A stretch of 31,802 nucleotides of DNA from the NCBI GenBank assembly GCA_027623815.1, contig JAQBUV010000025.1, positions 1-31,802 of the forward strand, given 5' to 3'. Of this stretch, positions 22,237 to 30,611 are shown in pieces. The first letter of the stretch is position 1. Every line of letters begins with the position of its first letter. A program made the position numbers and the translations under genes. The notes below the pieces were generated by a model. That model was not told the DNA's origin and did not search any database. It was given only the letters and a program-made list of their open reading frames with translations. The DNA is from Casp-Chloro-G3 sp002816715 (GTDB lineage: Bacteria > Chloroflexota > Dehalococcoidia > Lucifugimonadales > UBA3495).

Positions 22237-23874
22237 ATGGCTGATTGGTTTGAGAAACGCACCCTTGGCGCACTGCTGGATAACGCCGCCCAACGTTTCG
22301 GATTCAGAGAAGCGCTGTGCTTTGAAGGCCAGCGCTGGACATTCTCTCAACTCCAGGGCGATGTCAACCGCACCGCCCGCGCTCTAATCCATTTGGGTGT
22401 TCAGCCCGGGGACAAAGTCTCACTGTGGATGACCAACCGTCCCGAATGGCTGCACGTATTGTTCGCCGTTGCCAAGATCGGGGCGGTACTGGTGCCGATC
22501 AACACCCGGTTCCGCACCGCCGACACCGAGTATGTACTGGGTCAGTCGGACAGCACCACGCTGATTACGCTGGATGAATCCGGGCCGGTCAATTACCTGA
22601 ATATGGTCGAAGAAGTCTGCCCAGAGATCAACACCGGCAACTCCTGCAGCCTGCACGCCGCCAAATTCCCGGCGTTGCAGAGGGTGGTGGTGCTAGGAGA
22701 TAGCCAACGGGCTGGCGCTTGGAACTGGGATGAAGTCATGGCCGCCGCCGATGAGGTCTCTCCCTGCGAGCTAGAGCAGCGTGAGCGGGCCGTCAATCCC
22801 GATGACACGGTGCTGCTGATGTACACGTCGGGCACCACCGGCTTCCCCAAGGGGGTGATGCATAACCACAACATCCAGCGAACTCTGATTGACGCTGCCA
22901 GTCGCATGGGTATGACCCGCCGCGACGTTATCCTGATGTACTTGCCCTTGTTCCATTGCTTCGGGCTGTATGAAGGCCCCATCATGTCCCTGGTGTCCGG
23001 CGCGCGGATGGTGCTGACGCCCCGGTTTGACGCCGGAGAAGTCCTGAAGCTGATTGAGCAGGAAAGAGCGACCGTGCTCAACGGCTTCGACACGCATTTC
23101 TTTGATCTGACCACTCATCCCAACTGCGCTGCCACCAACAAGAGCAGTTTGCGCACTGCCCTCTTTGCCGCTGGTATGGCCAGCAGTGAGCCGGTGGCGC
23201 GTCGCGCGCAGAGTGAGCTTTGCCCCACTGTCACCGCCTGGGGCATGACCGAGGTGGGCGTTGGCGCAACTCGGTCTTTCCTGGATTCATCGGAGGACGA
23301 CCGCTGTTTGGCTTCGGGCCACCCGCTGCCGGGCTACGAGTTCAAGGTCATCGACCCGGGAACCGGAGCAACTCATCCGCCGGACACGCTGGGCGAGTTG
23401 TGTGTTCGTGGTTATGCCCTGATGCAGGGCTACTATCAGAAGCCGGAGGAAACCGCCCAGGCTATTGATGCGGAGGGCTGGTTCCACACCGGCGACGTGG
23501 CAACAATCCGGGATGACGAGTGCGTGCGGTTCTTCGGTCGGTACAAAGATATGCTCAAGGTGGGTGGCGAGAACGTTGACCCAATGGAGGTGGAGGCCTT
23601 TCTGCTGGGCCACCCGGCGATCAACAAGGTGCAGGTTATCGGCGTTCCCGACCAGCGGTTGAGTGAAGTGGCCTGTGCCTGTGTCGTGCTGGAGCAGAGC
23701 GCAGAATTGACCATAGAGGATGTGGACGCCTTCTGCCGGGGTAAGCTGGGCAGCTTCAAGATCCCTCGGCATTTGCTATTGATGGACGAATATCCCATGA
23801 CCTCCAGCGGCAAGGTGCAGAAATACCTGCTGCGGGAGATGGCCCAGGCAGAGTTACAGTTGCCGGTTGGCTAG
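22237..23874 (+). CDS. AMP-dependent acyl-CoA synthetase/ligase
   Basis: 545 residues, normal for the acyl-adenylating family that makes acyl-CoA via an acyl-AMP intermediate. The phosphate loop is MYTSGTTGFPKGVMHNH. VTAWGMTEVGVG is the adenylate-binding segment. GWFHTGDVATI and FGRYKDMLKVGGENVDPMEV mark the hinge and the C-terminal domain, and SSGKVQKYLLRE carries the catalytic Lys. The acyl chain is not predictable; the sequence resembles medium- or long-chain fatty acyl-CoA ligases. ATG 22237 has only a weak GGGG ribosome site. It lies just after the truncated DinB-like gene, and a crotonase gene nearby suggests acyl-CoA catabolism. Confidence 0.9.
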   Translation: MADWFEKRTLGALLDNAAQRFGFREALCFEGQRWTFSQLQGDVNRTARALIHLGVQPGDKVSLWMTNRPEWLHVLFAVAKIGAVLVPINTRFRTADTEYVLGQSDSTTLITLDESGPVNYLNMVEEVCPEINTGNSCSLHAAKFPALQRVVVLGDSQRAGAWNWDEVMAAADEVSPCELEQRERAVNPDDTVLLMYTSGTTGFPKGVMHNHNIQRTLIDAASRMGMTRRDVILMYLPLFHCFGLYEGPIMSLVSGARMVLTPRFDAGEVLKLIEQERATVLNGFDTHFFDLTTHPNCAATNKSSLRTALFAAGMASSEPVARRAQSELCPTVTAWGMTEVGVGATRSFLDSSEDDRCLASGHPLPGYEFKVIDPGTGATHPPDTLGELCVRGYALMQGYYQKPEETAQAIDAEGWFHTGDVATIRDDECVRFFGRYKDMLKVGGENVDPMEVEAFLLGHPAINKVQVIGVPDQRLSEVACACVVLEQSAELTIEDVDAFCRGKLGSFKIPRHLLLMDEYPMTSSGKVQKYLLREMAQAELQLPVG

Positions 23875-24060
23875 GCGCTCAGGTTCACCTATTACCAATC
23901 ACACGGGGCCGCTCTTCAATCGTTCCACCGTCCCACCTCACCAATCCATTCCGTTTGACTCGCTATTCAGTCAAGGCTAAAATTGCCCCCTAAGGTTTCC
24001 CTGGATAGCTATTCCACAAGGTATCGGGCTAGCTCGACTGGCGGCCAAATCATGTCTTCA

Positions 24061-24097
24061 AAATCTAATCGCCAAATCTAATCGCCAAATCTAATCG
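24061..24097 (+). repeat. Three tandem 13-bp repeats before the amidohydrolase gene
   Basis: AAATCTAATCG occurs at 24061-24071, 24074-24084 and 24087-24097, a period of 13. The last copy ends in the GGAGG ribosome site of the next gene (24097-24101). Copy number could change expression, but only one state is visible. Confidence 0.85.
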
Positions 24098-24112
24098 GAG
24101 GTAATGTCCGGA

Positions 24113-25288
24113 ATGTACGATCTGATAATCAAGGGTGGGACGGTCATCGATCCCGCCGAGGGCATCAACGGCGTCAACGATGTAGCAATTGAGAACGGCA
24201 AGATCGCCAAGGTCGCGCCCAGCATACCCGCGGAAGAAAGCAAGCGGGTAATTGAGGTCAAAGGCAAGATAGTCACGCCCGGCCTGATCGACCTGCACAC
24301 TCATGTCTTCGATGGGGTCAACGGCAATGGCGTCAAGGCCGACCTGGGCGGCGTTCGTGCCGGAGTTACCACCATGGTTGATGCTGGAAGCTCCGGTTGC
24401 GATACTTTTGGCGGTTTTACCAACCATATCATCCCCAACAACGCCACCGAAGTGCTGCCTTTCCTGCACATCTGCCGCACCGGGCTGGCCACCACGCCGG
24501 ATATCTTCAGCCCAGCCAGCATTGACCTGGACAAGACCATCGCGGTGGCTGAGGCCAACCGTGGCGTCATCCGGGGCATCAAGGCCCGCATGGTCTCCCC
24601 GGCCCTGGAGATAATGGGTATGGAAATGCCCAAAATGGCCAAGCGGGCGGCCAGAGAAGCGGGCATCAAGCTGATGGTTCATATCGGCGACACCGAGCAT
24701 CGTTACGACGCCAATGTCATCCGTGAACTGCTGCCGATCATGGAAGCAGGCGATATTGTCACCCACCTGTTCACCGCCAACGAGGGTGGGGTAATCGGCT
24801 CCGATGGCAAGCTGGTACCCGAAGCCAAGGAAGCCAAGGAGCGCGGTGTTTGGCTGGATACCGCCCACGGACGGGGCAACTTCGGCTTTGACATTGGCGC
24901 GCGTATTCTGGATCAGGGCCTGATCCCCCACTGCATTAGCACCGACCTGACTGTCCCCGGACGGCAGAACACCGTGCACAGCATGACCGAGATGATGACC
25001 CGCTTCCTGGCGTTGGGCTTTACCATAGAGCAGGTGGTCGAGATGTGCACCATCAACCCGGCCAAGGCCTTGGGCGAGGAGGTACGTTTGGGATCGCTGG
25101 GGGTTGGCAAACAGGCCGACGTCTCGGTGCTGGAGATTAAGGACGGCGATTGGCTGGTCTACGATGTTCTCCGCGTCTCCCGCAAGGTGCAAAAGGCGTT
25201 TGTGCCAGTGATGGCGGTCAAACGGGGCGAGGTCTTTGAGGCGGGCTGGGGCCCCCGCACCTGGGGCTGGGAGCCGGACCAGGCTTAA
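24113..25288 (+). CDS. Amidohydrolase/deacetylase-family metal enzyme
   Basis: 391 residues from ATG 24113; an ATG at 24104 lies only 2 bases after GGAGG, so it is too close to be used efficiently. The first metal motif is H-x-H in GLIDLHTHVFDG, then an AGVTTMVDAGSSG segment, IKARMV (likely the carboxylated Lys), the His ligands in LMVHIGDTE and VTHLFTAN, and the Asp in CISTDLTVPG. The start YDLIIKGGTVIDPAEG is typical of dihydroorotase/D-aminoacylase relatives. Substrate prediction: an amide or cyclic amide such as an N-acyl-amino acid or imide, but not pyrimidine dihydroorotate with confidence. No operon partner follows; the next gene converges on it. Confidence 0.88.
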   Translation: MYDLIIKGGTVIDPAEGINGVNDVAIENGKIAKVAPSIPAEESKRVIEVKGKIVTPGLIDLHTHVFDGVNGNGVKADLGGVRAGVTTMVDAGSSGCDTFGGFTNHIIPNNATEVLPFLHICRTGLATTPDIFSPASIDLDKTIAVAEANRGVIRGIKARMVSPALEIMGMEMPKMAKRAAREAGIKLMVHIGDTEHRYDANVIRELLPIMEAGDIVTHLFTANEGGVIGSDGKLVPEAKEAKERGVWLDTAHGRGNFGFDIGARILDQGLIPHCISTDLTVPGRQNTVHSMTEMMTRFLALGFTIEQVVEMCTINPAKALGEEVRLGSLGVGKQADVSVLEIKDGDWLVYDVLRVSRKVQKAFVPVMAVKRGEVFEAGWGPRTWGWEPDQA

Positions 25289-25320
25289 AAGTGACCAGAA
25301 CCGCATACGATACTGGGTTG

Positions 25321-25342
25321 GGGGCGCACGGCTGTGCGCCCC
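25321..25342. repeat. 9-bp GC-rich hairpin between converging genes
   Basis: GGGGCGCAC (25321-25329), loop GGCT, GTGCGCCCC (25334-25342) is a perfect palindrome. It overlaps the stop of the minus-strand gene by one base. It could act as a transcription barrier but lacks a T-tract. Confidence 0.75.
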
Positions 25343-26343
25343 TACAGTTTGCTTTTATCAGGTCGGGTATCGCTGGAGGTATGCTCAGACCCTTTGATTG
25401 GAGCCTGCGGTTTGCTAGCCGTTGGCTTCAGCTTTCGCGACCAATGTTTTAGCTTGGCCACCGGGTGAAATCGCGGGCGCAGGTTATGGGCAATCAGCGG
25501 GGCCAGATGTTGATTGCCCGCTACCAGCGGGGCCACCCATTTCCGCAACTCCTTCAGACTGGGCGGCTTTTCATCCCAATTTGGCACCAACGAGTCCAGA
25601 GGGTGCCATTCTTTTTCGCCTTTGAATCGGGTCATCACGGTGCCGTTGGCCTCTTGCACCGCTATTGCTCCCCCCAGCATGTCCCACATCCGGGGTGCGC
25701 CAAAGACCGCGTACTGCATTGAGCCGATGGCGGTCATCGCCAACTCGTAGGCAATGCTGCCGGTGGTACGCGGTTCGCCCAGGTTGCCCTTCAGACTTCG
25801 GTCGAACTTGGTGGTGTGCAAAAAGTGGCCGGGCAGACCGACCAGGCGGTTGCCCACCGGCTTTTCCGTTTTGAAAACCGACACCGGCTCGCCATCGGCA
25901 AAGCAGCCGCCACCCCGATGGCAGTGCAGTACCATGCCGCCGGTAGGTGAAGGCCAGGGTAGATATACCGCCCCAGCCAGGGGCCGACCCCGATACAGCA
26001 CGCCAATTGATGAAGCGTACACCGGCAGACCGTTTAGAAAGTTGGTCGTCCCATCCAGAGGATCAAGCACCCAGAGGAAGTCGGGAGACGGATCGTCGGT
26101 TTCAGCTTTGCCGGAAGTCTCCTCGCCTAAAATAGCGTGGTCGGGAAACCTCTGCGTAATCTGATCTTCCAGGTACTTTTGAGTGTCTTTATCCGCCGAG
26201 GTCACCGGGTCCAGTTGATTCTTGTCCTTGTACTCAATGGATATCTGCTGGCGGAAACAACCAGACAGAATTGCGCCAGCGCCGCGCGCCATCTCGACAG
26301 CGGCCTGCTCAATCTCTTGAGCCAGTTGGTCGTTTTCCAGCAT
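25342..26343 (-). CDS. Inositol monophosphatase-family protein
   Basis: 333 residues. Family motifs in order are DPVTSADKDTQKYLED, FPDHAILGEETSG (metal Glu), FLWVLDPLDGTTNFLNGLP (the DPLDGTTNF metal site) and later RMWDMLGGAIAVQEANG with the WDxxG metal Asp. Such enzymes dephosphorylate inositol phosphate, fructose-1,6-bisphosphate or PAP, in a magnesium-dependent way; sequence cannot choose. A C-terminal tail of about 70 residues, rich in Lys and Pro (KLKHWSRKLKPTASKPQAPI), extends beyond the usual 260-270. A GGAG is 10 bases upstream of the ATG. Confidence 0.88.
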   Translation of the reverse strand: MLENDQLAQEIEQAAVEMARGAGAILSGCFRQQISIEYKDKNQLDPVTSADKDTQKYLEDQITQRFPDHAILGEETSGKAETDDPSPDFLWVLDPLDGTTNFLNGLPVYASSIGVLYRGRPLAGAVYLPWPSPTGGMVLHCHRGGGCFADGEPVSVFKTEKPVGNRLVGLPGHFLHTTKFDRSLKGNLGEPRTTGSIAYELAMTAIGSMQYAVFGAPRMWDMLGGAIAVQEANGTVMTRFKGEKEWHPLDSLVPNWDEKPPSLKELRKWVAPLVAGNQHLAPLIAHNLRPRFHPVAKLKHWSRKLKPTASKPQAPIKGSEHTSSDTRPDKSKL

Positions 26344-26489
26344 TGGGGGACAACTCCTGCGCCGAACCGGAATGCCAAATCCTGAATGACATTTCCGTGG
26401 AGGCTATATCAAGGAAAGGTGCTTCAGTATAGCATTTACCTTCTCGGCCACGGGCCGGTAATGCCCAGCGGGTTATTGCATCTCAAATC

Positions 26490-26616
26490 ATATTGGGCAG
26501 TCGCGATAGATGGCGCTACAACCCGCCGCGGTGAGCCAGTCGAACAATGTGCGGGTATTGGGGGCATTGGAAGTATGCTGGCAGGTTGGCGTCAATCCTA
26601 TCGGTCTGCCCAATAT
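26490..26616. repeat. 11-bp inverted repeat enclosing about 105 bases
   Basis: ATATTGGGCAG (26490-26500) and CTGCCCAATAT (26606-26616) are exact inverted repeats, and the sequence just inside them (GATAGAT against ATCCTATC) continues the symmetry imperfectly. There are no flanking direct repeats. This spacer (26344-26634) has no gene. Confidence 0.55.
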
Positions 26617-26634
26617 CGCCTGCGGAGGTGGCTC

Positions 26635-27294
26635 TTACTTGAGAATACCCCTATTCGCTAGACGGTTCCTGACCCAGACCAGTTCCACCACGGCCACTCC
26701 GCCGTACAGATAGCCTCCCAGCACATCGCTGGGCCAATGGAACCCCAGGTACACCCGGGAAGCGCCCATCGCCAGGATCATCAGAACCAGCCCGGTCTGC
26801 AAGCCGCGTCTGACCGAAGGGCGTTGTACCCACTCACCAACTAGTACGATGGCGATTCCGAAGAAGATGGTGGCGAAAATAGTGTGGCCGCTGGGAAAGC
26901 TGGACAAGTGAGGCCCGGAGGCCACCAGGAAATATTCAGGGCGCGGGCGGTCAACCAACAATTTCAAAGAGATTCCCCCCACGATCAGAAAGCTTCCCAG
27001 CAGGGCGATCAGAGAGTCGGTACGGCGGTGGGTCAGCCAAAGCGCGATTATTGCGGCTAGGGATAGGCTGGCAGCTGTTGCTGTGCTTCCCAGATAGGAT
27101 AAGGCCAAACTGGTGCCAGTGAGCCAGGTTGTCTGAAATTCTTGGAACTCCAACAATACCCACTGATCGCCGGGAAAATTAGGGAATGCTGCCGCCAGAA
27201 TGAACACCGCTATAATGAGGGCGATTACCAGCATTCGTCCCCAGGGACTCCAGTGGTCGGTGGCAGATATATAAACTGTCTTGGGCAGTGACAT
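26635..27294 (-). CDS. PAP2-family membrane phosphatase
   Basis: About 219 residues if started at 27294 (MSLPKTVYISATDHWSPWG); in-frame ATGs at 27312 and 27378 would lengthen it, and no start has a convincing ribosome site. The three phosphatase motifs are present: KLLVDRPRP, SSFPSGHTIFA and SRVYLGFHWPSDVLGG. Five or six membrane segments surround them (LVIALIIAVFILAAAF, LSLAAIIALWL, FFGIAIVLVGEW and others). Likely substrates are phosphatidic acid, undecaprenyl pyrophosphate or a related lipid phosphate. It is followed on the minus strand by a large spacer and the inositol-monophosphatase gene. Confidence 0.88.
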   Translation of the reverse strand: MSLPKTVYISATDHWSPWGRMLVIALIIAVFILAAAFPNFPGDQWVLLEFQEFQTTWLTGTSLALSYLGSTATAASLSLAAIIALWLTHRRTDSLIALLGSFLIVGGISLKLLVDRPRPEYFLVASGPHLSSFPSGHTIFATIFFGIAIVLVGEWVQRPSVRRGLQTGLVLMILAMGASRVYLGFHWPSDVLGGYLYGGVAVVELVWVRNRLANRGILK

Positions 27295-27418
27295 CCTATT
27301 CAATTTATACCTCATCCAGGTTTTGGGCAAGACAGGCCATGCGTCGCCTCCGGGCATTTTAGATTTCCAGCATGGCATTGGCGGGATATCTGAGAGACCA
27401 GCGGCCTGGTGTCAATGC

Positions 27419-27424
27419 TATAAT
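27419..27424 (+). promoter_or_regulatory. Consensus -10 element before cmk
   Basis: TATAAT at 27419-27424, 27 bases before the TTG start at 27451. No good -35 is visible. Confidence 0.45.
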
Positions 27425-27450
27425 TCTCCTGGTACGGTGTTGGAGGAGAT

Positions 27451-28128
27451 TTGCCAAACAATGTAACTGTAATCGCCATCGACGGGCCAGCGGCGGCGGG
27501 TAAAACGGTGGTCGGGAGGCAACTGGCCCACCGGCTGGGCTTCAAGTACCTGGACACCGGGCTGATGTACCGGGCGTTGGGGTGGCTAGCCAAGCAGAGG
27601 AACATCTCGGCGGATGACCAATCAGCGTTGGCAACCCTGGCCCAAAACGCTCAGATACGGTTGGAAGGGCAGGACGGCGACCAGGTGCTGATTGGGGAGC
27701 AGCGACTGGGCAGCGAACTCAGCGACCCGGAAGTTTCCCATTGGGCCTCGGTGGTGGCGACCATCCCCGCTGTACGTCGGGCGATGGTTATGCTGCAACA
27801 ATCGATAGCCGCTGATGGGAGCATTGTCATGGTGGGTCGGGACATTGGCACGGTGGTGGTGCCGTGCGCCGATCTGAAGATATTTATGACTGCTTCTGTT
27901 GAAGAGCGGGCCCGACGCCGTTGGCGCGACTTGTCGGAGCAGGGCCGGGAAGTTGCCTACGATCAAGTGCTCCAGGATACTCGGGAGCGGGACCACCGAG
28001 ATTCGACCCGGACCGATTCTCCTTTGGTTCCAGCCGAGGACGCCATTATGATCGGCACCGATGATTTGAGCATTGACCAGGCGGTGGACGCCATTCTCCA
28101 GCATCTGAAGCTCAAGGCAGAAAAATGA
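27451..28128 (+). CDS. cmk: Cytidylate kinase
   Basis: 225 residues, the usual length. It phosphorylates CMP and dCMP to the diphosphates. The start is a TTG at 27451, chosen because GGAGGAG lies 5 bases upstream and gives VTVIAIDGPAAAGKTVVGRQ, the normal P-loop start. Other marks are YLDTGLMYRALGW, GRDIGTVVVPCADLKIFMTA, and the lid-region arginines in ERARRRWRDL and RDHRDSTRTDSPLVPAEDA. The stop overlaps plsC by ATGA, so they are translationally coupled; cmk followed by plsC is a common arrangement. Confidence 0.95.
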   Translation: MPNNVTVIAIDGPAAAGKTVVGRQLAHRLGFKYLDTGLMYRALGWLAKQRNISADDQSALATLAQNAQIRLEGQDGDQVLIGEQRLGSELSDPEVSHWASVVATIPAVRRAMVMLQQSIAADGSIVMVGRDIGTVVVPCADLKIFMTASVEERARRRWRDLSEQGREVAYDQVLQDTRERDHRDSTRTDSPLVPAEDAIMIGTDDLSIDQAVDAILQHLKLKAEK

Positions 28129-28799
28129 CCTTCCTGTACCAGTCTGGGCGCGCCCTGGCTCAATTTTGCTTCAACGTCTTGGGTCGGATGGAAGTAACCG
28201 GCCAGGAATGTGTGCCTCCCTACGGCCCGCTAATCGTGGTGGCCAACCACGTTTCGTACAACGACCCGCCGGCGCTGGTTGCCAGCGTGTCGCGTCCGCT
28301 GGAGTCTCTGGGAAAAAAGGAGCTATTTAGCAATCCGGTCAATCGCTTCCTTATGCGCGGGTTCCGAGTCCATCCGCTGGACCGCTCGGCCAACGGAGTG
28401 GAGGCGATGCGCACCGCCATTGACTTGCTGGCCCAGGACCGGGCGGTGGTCATTTTCCCGGAAGGTCACATCAGCCCAGCCCATTCGATGCGGGAAGCCA
28501 AGGCGGGAGCGGCTTACCTGGCGATGAAGACTCAGGCCCCCATTCTTCCCGTTGGCATCTACGGCACTGAGATGTTCTCTCCCCGTCGTATGCTCTTTCC
28601 GCTGCGTCGATTTTACGTGAATATCGGCCAACCCTTCACGCCGCCGGTAATTGAGGGACGTATTACCCGTGATGTAGTCAACAATGTGCTGGGCATGATT
28701 ATGGGACGGGTGGCTGCCCTGCTGCCGGAGGAGTATCAGGGCGTCTACGCGTTGAAACGGGTAAGCCACGATGAAAGGGAGAACACTAATCATCCCTAG
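28125..28799 (+). CDS. plsC: 1-acyl-sn-glycerol-3-phosphate acyltransferase
   Basis: 224 residues, the typical length. It acylates lysophosphatidic acid to phosphatidic acid at the inner membrane, the step after PlsY. The catalytic NHxxxxD motif is in VVANHVSYNDPPAL, and the glycerol-phosphate-binding FPEGHIS is in AVVIFPEGHISPAHSM. A conserved LPVGIYGTE follows. The N-terminus is moderately hydrophobic. The start ATG overlaps the cmk stop (ATGA). It converges on the reductase gene across a REP-like palindrome. Confidence 0.93.
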   Translation: MTFLYQSGRALAQFCFNVLGRMEVTGQECVPPYGPLIVVANHVSYNDPPALVASVSRPLESLGKKELFSNPVNRFLMRGFRVHPLDRSANGVEAMRTAIDLLAQDRAVVIFPEGHISPAHSMREAKAGAAYLAMKTQAPILPVGIYGTEMFSPRRMLFPLRRFYVNIGQPFTPPVIEGRITRDVVNNVLGMIMGRVAALLPEEYQGVYALKRVSHDERENTNHP

Positions 28800-28823
28800 A
28801 ATCAGCTTCTCCACGGCTTGATG

Positions 28824-28855
28824 GTTCGACAAGCGCGGGACAGGCTTGTCGAAGG
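28824..28855. repeat. REP-like palindromic repeat, copy 2
   Basis: TTCGACAAGC (28825-28834) and GCTTGTCGAA (28844-28853) are perfect inverted arms around a 9-base loop, between converging plsC and the reductase gene. It shares the TTCGACA(A/G)GC core with the copies at 16513 and 29483. Confidence 0.8.
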
Positions 28856-28905
28856 ACGCGAGTAAACCAAATCTATAGTTCGAAGCTGGTTTTAGCGTAA
28901 TTCAA

Positions 28906-29436
28906 TTATGCGGTCGCAATAGATCGATATTGCGCTTGTATCAGTCCGCTTTCAAATTGCTGGGAACTGATCAGCTCCAGCCTCTGTTGGGGGTTGGGCG
29001 GCGGAAACAGGGGGATACCCGCTCCCAAGATTATTGGCATGAACGAAATTATATGCTCGTTGATCAAGCCCTGGGCCAGAAACGAACGGATTAGCTCCCC
29101 TCCGCCAACCAGCCAGACGTGCTGAAACCCCTGGCTGCGCAAGCTCTCCACGACGTTTTGCACCGGGTCGGATACAAAAATCACATCGTCACGGTCGGTT
29201 TTGAGATCTTGGCGGGTTAGCACGTATGATGGTTTGCCCGGATAGGGCCACTCGGCCTCACCAGCGGGTATCTCGTAGGTCTTGCGGCCCATGACGAGGG
29301 CATCTACCGAGTTGTAAAAATCATTGTAGCCGAAGTCCTCGCCTGGACTATCTGCCATCGACAGCCAGTCAAGTTCACCGTCAGGCCCGGCGATGAAACC
29401 GTCCAGGCTGGCAGCTATGTATAGGGTGATTTTCAT
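28906..29436 (-). CDS. Dihydrofolate-reductase/RibD-C-family reductase
   Basis: 176 residues from ATG 29436 (MKITLYIAASLDGFIAGPDG). An in-frame start at 29460 would add 8 residues. The fold's marks are ITLYIAASLDGFIAGPDGEL, SVDALVMGRKTYE, PSYVLTRQ and HVWLVGGGELIRSFL, together forming an NADPH-binding Rossmann-like reductase related to folA and the C-terminal half of RibD. These stand-alone members are widespread with uncertain substrate and should not be taken as the cell's main DHFR. No membrane or signal segment. It runs toward plsC. Confidence 0.87.
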   Translation of the reverse strand: MKITLYIAASLDGFIAGPDGELDWLSMADSPGEDFGYNDFYNSVDALVMGRKTYEIPAGEAEWPYPGKPSYVLTRQDLKTDRDDVIFVSDPVQNVVESLRSQGFQHVWLVGGGELIRSFLAQGLINEHIISFMPIILGAGIPLFPPPNPQQRLELISSQQFESGLIQAQYRSIATA

Positions 29437-29482
29437 TGTTTCATTCACTCTTGATCGCAACTAAGCACCTATCTAAAAACGT

Positions 29483-29547
29483 GGTCCGACAGGCTCACCA
29501 CGAGCGGTGGTGAAACTCATTCCGCTCATCATGAGCTTGTCCAAGGA
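29483..29547. repeat. REP-like palindromic repeat, copy 3
   Basis: GGTCCGACAGGCTCACCACG, then AGCGG, and ATCATGAGCTTGTCCAAGG in inverse orientation match the two-half structure of the copy at 16513. It lies between the reductase gene and the DapA-like gene. Confidence 0.75.
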
Positions 29548-29587
29548 TAAATTTCTTCTATTGGCAGAGTTTTGGATAGGCTTTTTT

Positions 29588-29626
29588 GAAGCCCCACCTT
29601 CTTCTGTACGAAGAGGATGGGGCTTC
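29588..29626. terminator. Strong hairpin downstream of the DapA-like gene
   Basis: GAAGCCCCA (29588-29596) pairs with TGGGGCTTC (29618-29626), with further pairing TTCTTC/GAAGA inside. It lies 27 bases past the stop of the minus-strand DapA-like gene. A T-run (TTTTTT) precedes it on the plus strand, so on the minus strand the hairpin is followed by A's, and a classical terminator is not certain. Confidence 0.5.
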
Positions 29627-29652
29627 ACGTCTCGTTACTGGGTCAGAAGTGC

Positions 29653-30558
29653 CTACCGGGTTGTGGCACCCACTGGCAGGTCAATCTGGTAGCGGGCGAC
29701 CACCTCGTTAATCTGGGCGGCGGTCTTGTCATCGGGGACTACCAGCGGCAGGCGGGGATTGCCCGCGTTGAAGCCCGCCTGATTCACCGAGTACTTCACC
29801 GGAATGGGGTTGGACATGGTGAACATCACCTTGAAGATGGGCATCAGCCGGTGGTGCTCGGCGGCGGCCTTCTCAATGTCGCCCTCCAAAATCAGGCCCA
29901 TCATCTGCTTGATCTGCTGGCCCACCAGGTGCGAGACGACACTGACCACGCCATATCCGCCCATCGACATGATGTAGAAAGTCTCGTTGTCGTTGCCGCT
30001 CCACACGCGGAAGCCGTCGGGCGCGCCTCCAATGATGCGCTGAATCTGGTCCAGGTCGCTGCTGGCCTCTTTCACGCCCACAATGTTGTCCATCTGACTA
30101 AGGCGCAGGGTGGTCTCGCTGGTCATGTTGATGCTGGTGCGACTGGGCACGTTGTAGAGCATGCAGGGCAGGCTGACGCTCTCGGCAATGGCCTTGAAGT
30201 GCTGGTACATGCCCTCCTGGGGAGGCTTGTTGTAGTAGGGCACCGTCAACAACAGCGCGTCGGCTCCGACCTTCTCGGCCTCTTTGCTTAACTCGATGCT
30301 CTCGGCGGTGTTGTAGTTGCCGGTACCGGCCACCACTGCACCACGGTCGCCGATGGCCTCTTTTACCTCGGCGAAGAGGCGTATTTTCTCTTCGGTGGTC
30401 AACGATGGCGACTCGCCGGTGGTGCCGGACACCACCAGACCGTCGCTGCCTGAGTCCAGCAAGGCATTGGCCAGACGCTTGGCTTGGGCGTAGTCCACCT
30501 TACCCTGATCGTCGAAGGGGGTAATCATCGCCGTTATTAGCCTGCCTATCTCAGTCAT
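29653..30558 (-). CDS. dapA: Dihydrodipicolinate synthase-family protein (4-hydroxy-tetrahydrodipicolinate synthase)
   Basis: 301 residues, the standard length for DapA, which condenses pyruvate and aspartate semialdehyde on the lysine/diaminopimelate path. The signature SGTTGESPSLTTEEK is followed by YYNKPPQEG, the catalytic Tyr in LYNVPSRTS and the Schiff-base Lys in IVGVKEASSDLDQI. The C-terminus has NPIPVKY, matching the DapA N-P-x-P-x-K segment. The C-terminal part fits a DapA more than a sialic acid lyase or KDG aldolase. The start has GGAGG within 10 bases. A TATAAT on the minus strand (30592-30587) lies near the expected promoter position. Confidence 0.93.
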   Translation of the reverse strand: MTEIGRLITAMITPFDDQGKVDYAQAKRLANALLDSGSDGLVVSGTTGESPSLTTEEKIRLFAEVKEAIGDRGAVVAGTGNYNTAESIELSKEAEKVGADALLLTVPYYNKPPQEGMYQHFKAIAESVSLPCMLYNVPSRTSINMTSETTLRLSQMDNIVGVKEASSDLDQIQRIIGGAPDGFRVWSGNDNETFYIMSMGGYGVVSVVSHLVGQQIKQMMGLILEGDIEKAAAEHHRLMPIFKVMFTMSNPIPVKYSVNQAGFNAGNPRLPLVVPDDKTAAQINEVVARYQIDLPVGATTR

Positions 30559-30582
30559 GCTGAACCCTCCTAGGTTGAATTG

Positions 30583-30595
30583 GTGTATTATACAC
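30583..30595 (-). promoter_or_regulatory. -10 element and palindrome upstream of dapA
   Basis: GTGTATTATACAC is a perfect 13-base palindrome that contains TATAAT on the minus strand (30592-30587), 28 bases before the dapA start codon. It could be a promoter overlapped by an operator. Confidence 0.4.
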
Positions 30596-30611
30596 GACTC
30601 ACCAACTGAAG

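Noticed and set aside
24061..24097. Possible CRISPR repeats
   Set aside because: Only three units with a 13-base period and 2-base spacers; no spacers of CRISPR size and no cas genes.
24065..25306. A 413-codon minus-strand frame
   Set aside because: Exactly overlays the amidohydrolase, which has all its metal motifs; the antisense product has none.
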